NCBI RefSeq assembly: GCF_032854445.1
Contig: NC_088302.1
Coordinates: forward strand, 56,212,237-56,276,236
Direction: 5' to 3'
Source of the DNA: Liolophura sinensis
Taxonomy: Eukaryota > Mollusca > Polyplacophora > Chitonida > Chitonidae
DNA: 64,000 nt
Shown here: one piece after another, positions 63,336 through 64,000 of the stretch
How the letters are laid out: every line of letters begins with the position of its first letter
How positions within the stretch are numbered: position 1 is the stretch's first letter
Program-made: the position numbers and the translations under genes
Notes under the pieces: model-generated
Seen by the model: the letters and a program-made list of their open reading frames with translations, nothing else
Databases searched by the model: none
Told to the model about the DNA's origin: nothing

Positions 63336-63500
63336 TTACGTTCTCCAGGGAAACGTATTGTTGTCTGTCACTGCAGTGTACTTTAGAACGACAAGGGTAT
63401 AATCCACAGCTCCTTTGGTCTCAAGATCACTCTCCTCCGTCTTTGGCTTACAGAAGGCTATCTGTATGAACACAAGCATGCAGAAACCAAGCAAGCCCAT
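63336..63500 (-). CDS. 54-aa secreted micro-ORF, or signal-peptide exon of the CUB gene
   Basis: ATG at 63500 opens a clear signal peptide (MGLLGFCMLVFIQIAFC), followed by an acidic stretch (KPKTEESDLETKGAVDY) and a stop at 63336. Inside, GCCTTCT|GTAAGC at 63452/63451 is a good splice donor (phase 1). Spliced there, the 16-codon exon would supply just the signal peptide to a downstream minus-strand gene, for which the CUB protein is the only candidate. Unspliced, it is a 54-aa secreted peptide of unknown role. No TATA box is evident. No AATAAA follows on the minus strand within about 100 bases, which slightly favours the exon reading. From 63,501 to the end of the window nothing else is supported. 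Confidence 0.4.
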   Translation of the reverse strand: MGLLGFCMLVFIQIAFCKPKTEESDLETKGAVDYTLVVLKYTAVTDNNTFPWRT

Positions 63501-64000
63501 TCTGCCATAGGGTAGGCATTACTACCTCCGGTATGGTAGCGACCATCATCTTCTGTATATGGTCGTGTTATCTTCCTGTGTAAGGTGTTTCCGCGAAGAG
63601 TCACGGTATATGCCGCATAGTTTTAAAGTTTAATGGCTCGATCTCGCATTTGATTGCTCAGGTGAAACCCAGTGAAAATGGATGCTCACCTTCATTCTCT
63701 CCTCGGAAAATTGCCTCATTCTACATCATGCGGAACCAATCTTATTTTTTCCTTGCTTTATCCAGCGATAATTCCTGGACACTGGTCTCACATATGAACA
63801 GGTTTAGATACCTGTGTCTTAATTGTCAGTTGGTGCAGACTTGCCACGCTTTGGTTTGTCTACTTTTCGAGAAATACTTTTGTCTTCAGTATTCCTGTTC
63901 TATCACCATGTATACAGCAGTTAACTAAGTGTGGTTTATCTGATGTGCACCTTATACATAAAAGGTTAGTAAATGAGCCCTGTTTATATTTTCTAGCCAA

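Overview
This is animal nuclear DNA, most likely from a mollusc or another marine lophotrochozoan. The evidence is spliced genes with GT-AG introns, recognisable metazoan families (OCIAD1, torsin, short secreted C1q-domain proteins, sushi/CCP and CUB proteins), many copies of a tRNA-derived SINE, and abundant minisatellites. There are no operons or bacterial signals. Species cannot be named from the sequence alone. All gene models were built by hand from translated frames, splice-site motifs and intron phase. No alignment was run.

Layout. 1-6 kb: a minus-strand sushi (CCP) gene with a signal-peptide exon and two 171-base sushi exons, which probably continues left of the window. Its first intron holds a 56-base satellite of about 42 copies. 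6-12 kb: a possible membrane micro-ORF, a piggyBac-like MITE, a 50-base satellite (16 copies) and otherwise empty DNA. 12-26.5 kb: the best-defined part. A complete 8-exon OCIAD1 homologue (minus, 253 aa) lies head to head with a complete 5-exon torsin gene (plus, 344 aa), and the two ATGs are 67 bases apart. OCIAD1 introns carry a composite minisatellite and an inverted-repeat element with a SINE inserted in one arm. 27-36 kb: two minus-strand, two-exon C1q-domain genes with matching TATA boxes. The right-hand copy has two single-base insertions in its C1q exon. 31.2 kb and 36.9 kb carry 30-base and 41-base repeats.

38.6-51.2 kb is one 12.6-kb array of a 64-base satellite (about 197 units) with clear higher-order duplications of 12, 47 and 61 units. 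At 51.5-53.2 kb follows a 60-base minisatellite that is open on both strands and keeps a splice-donor-like GTRAG in almost every unit on the minus strand. 53-57 kb is transposon debris: SINEs, a 254-base palindromic MITE with TA duplications and a possible hAT-like element. 57-59.5 kb holds the 3' exons of a minus-strand single-pass membrane protein with a CUB domain. A signal-peptide ORF or exon at 63.3-63.5 kb may be its start.

Together the window has two housekeeping genes sharing one promoter region (a mitochondrial/endosomal OCIA protein and an ER AAA+ ATPase). These are flanked by surface or secreted recognition-type genes (CCP, C1q, CUB) of the kind that expand in invertebrate innate immunity, all embedded in repeat-rich DNA.
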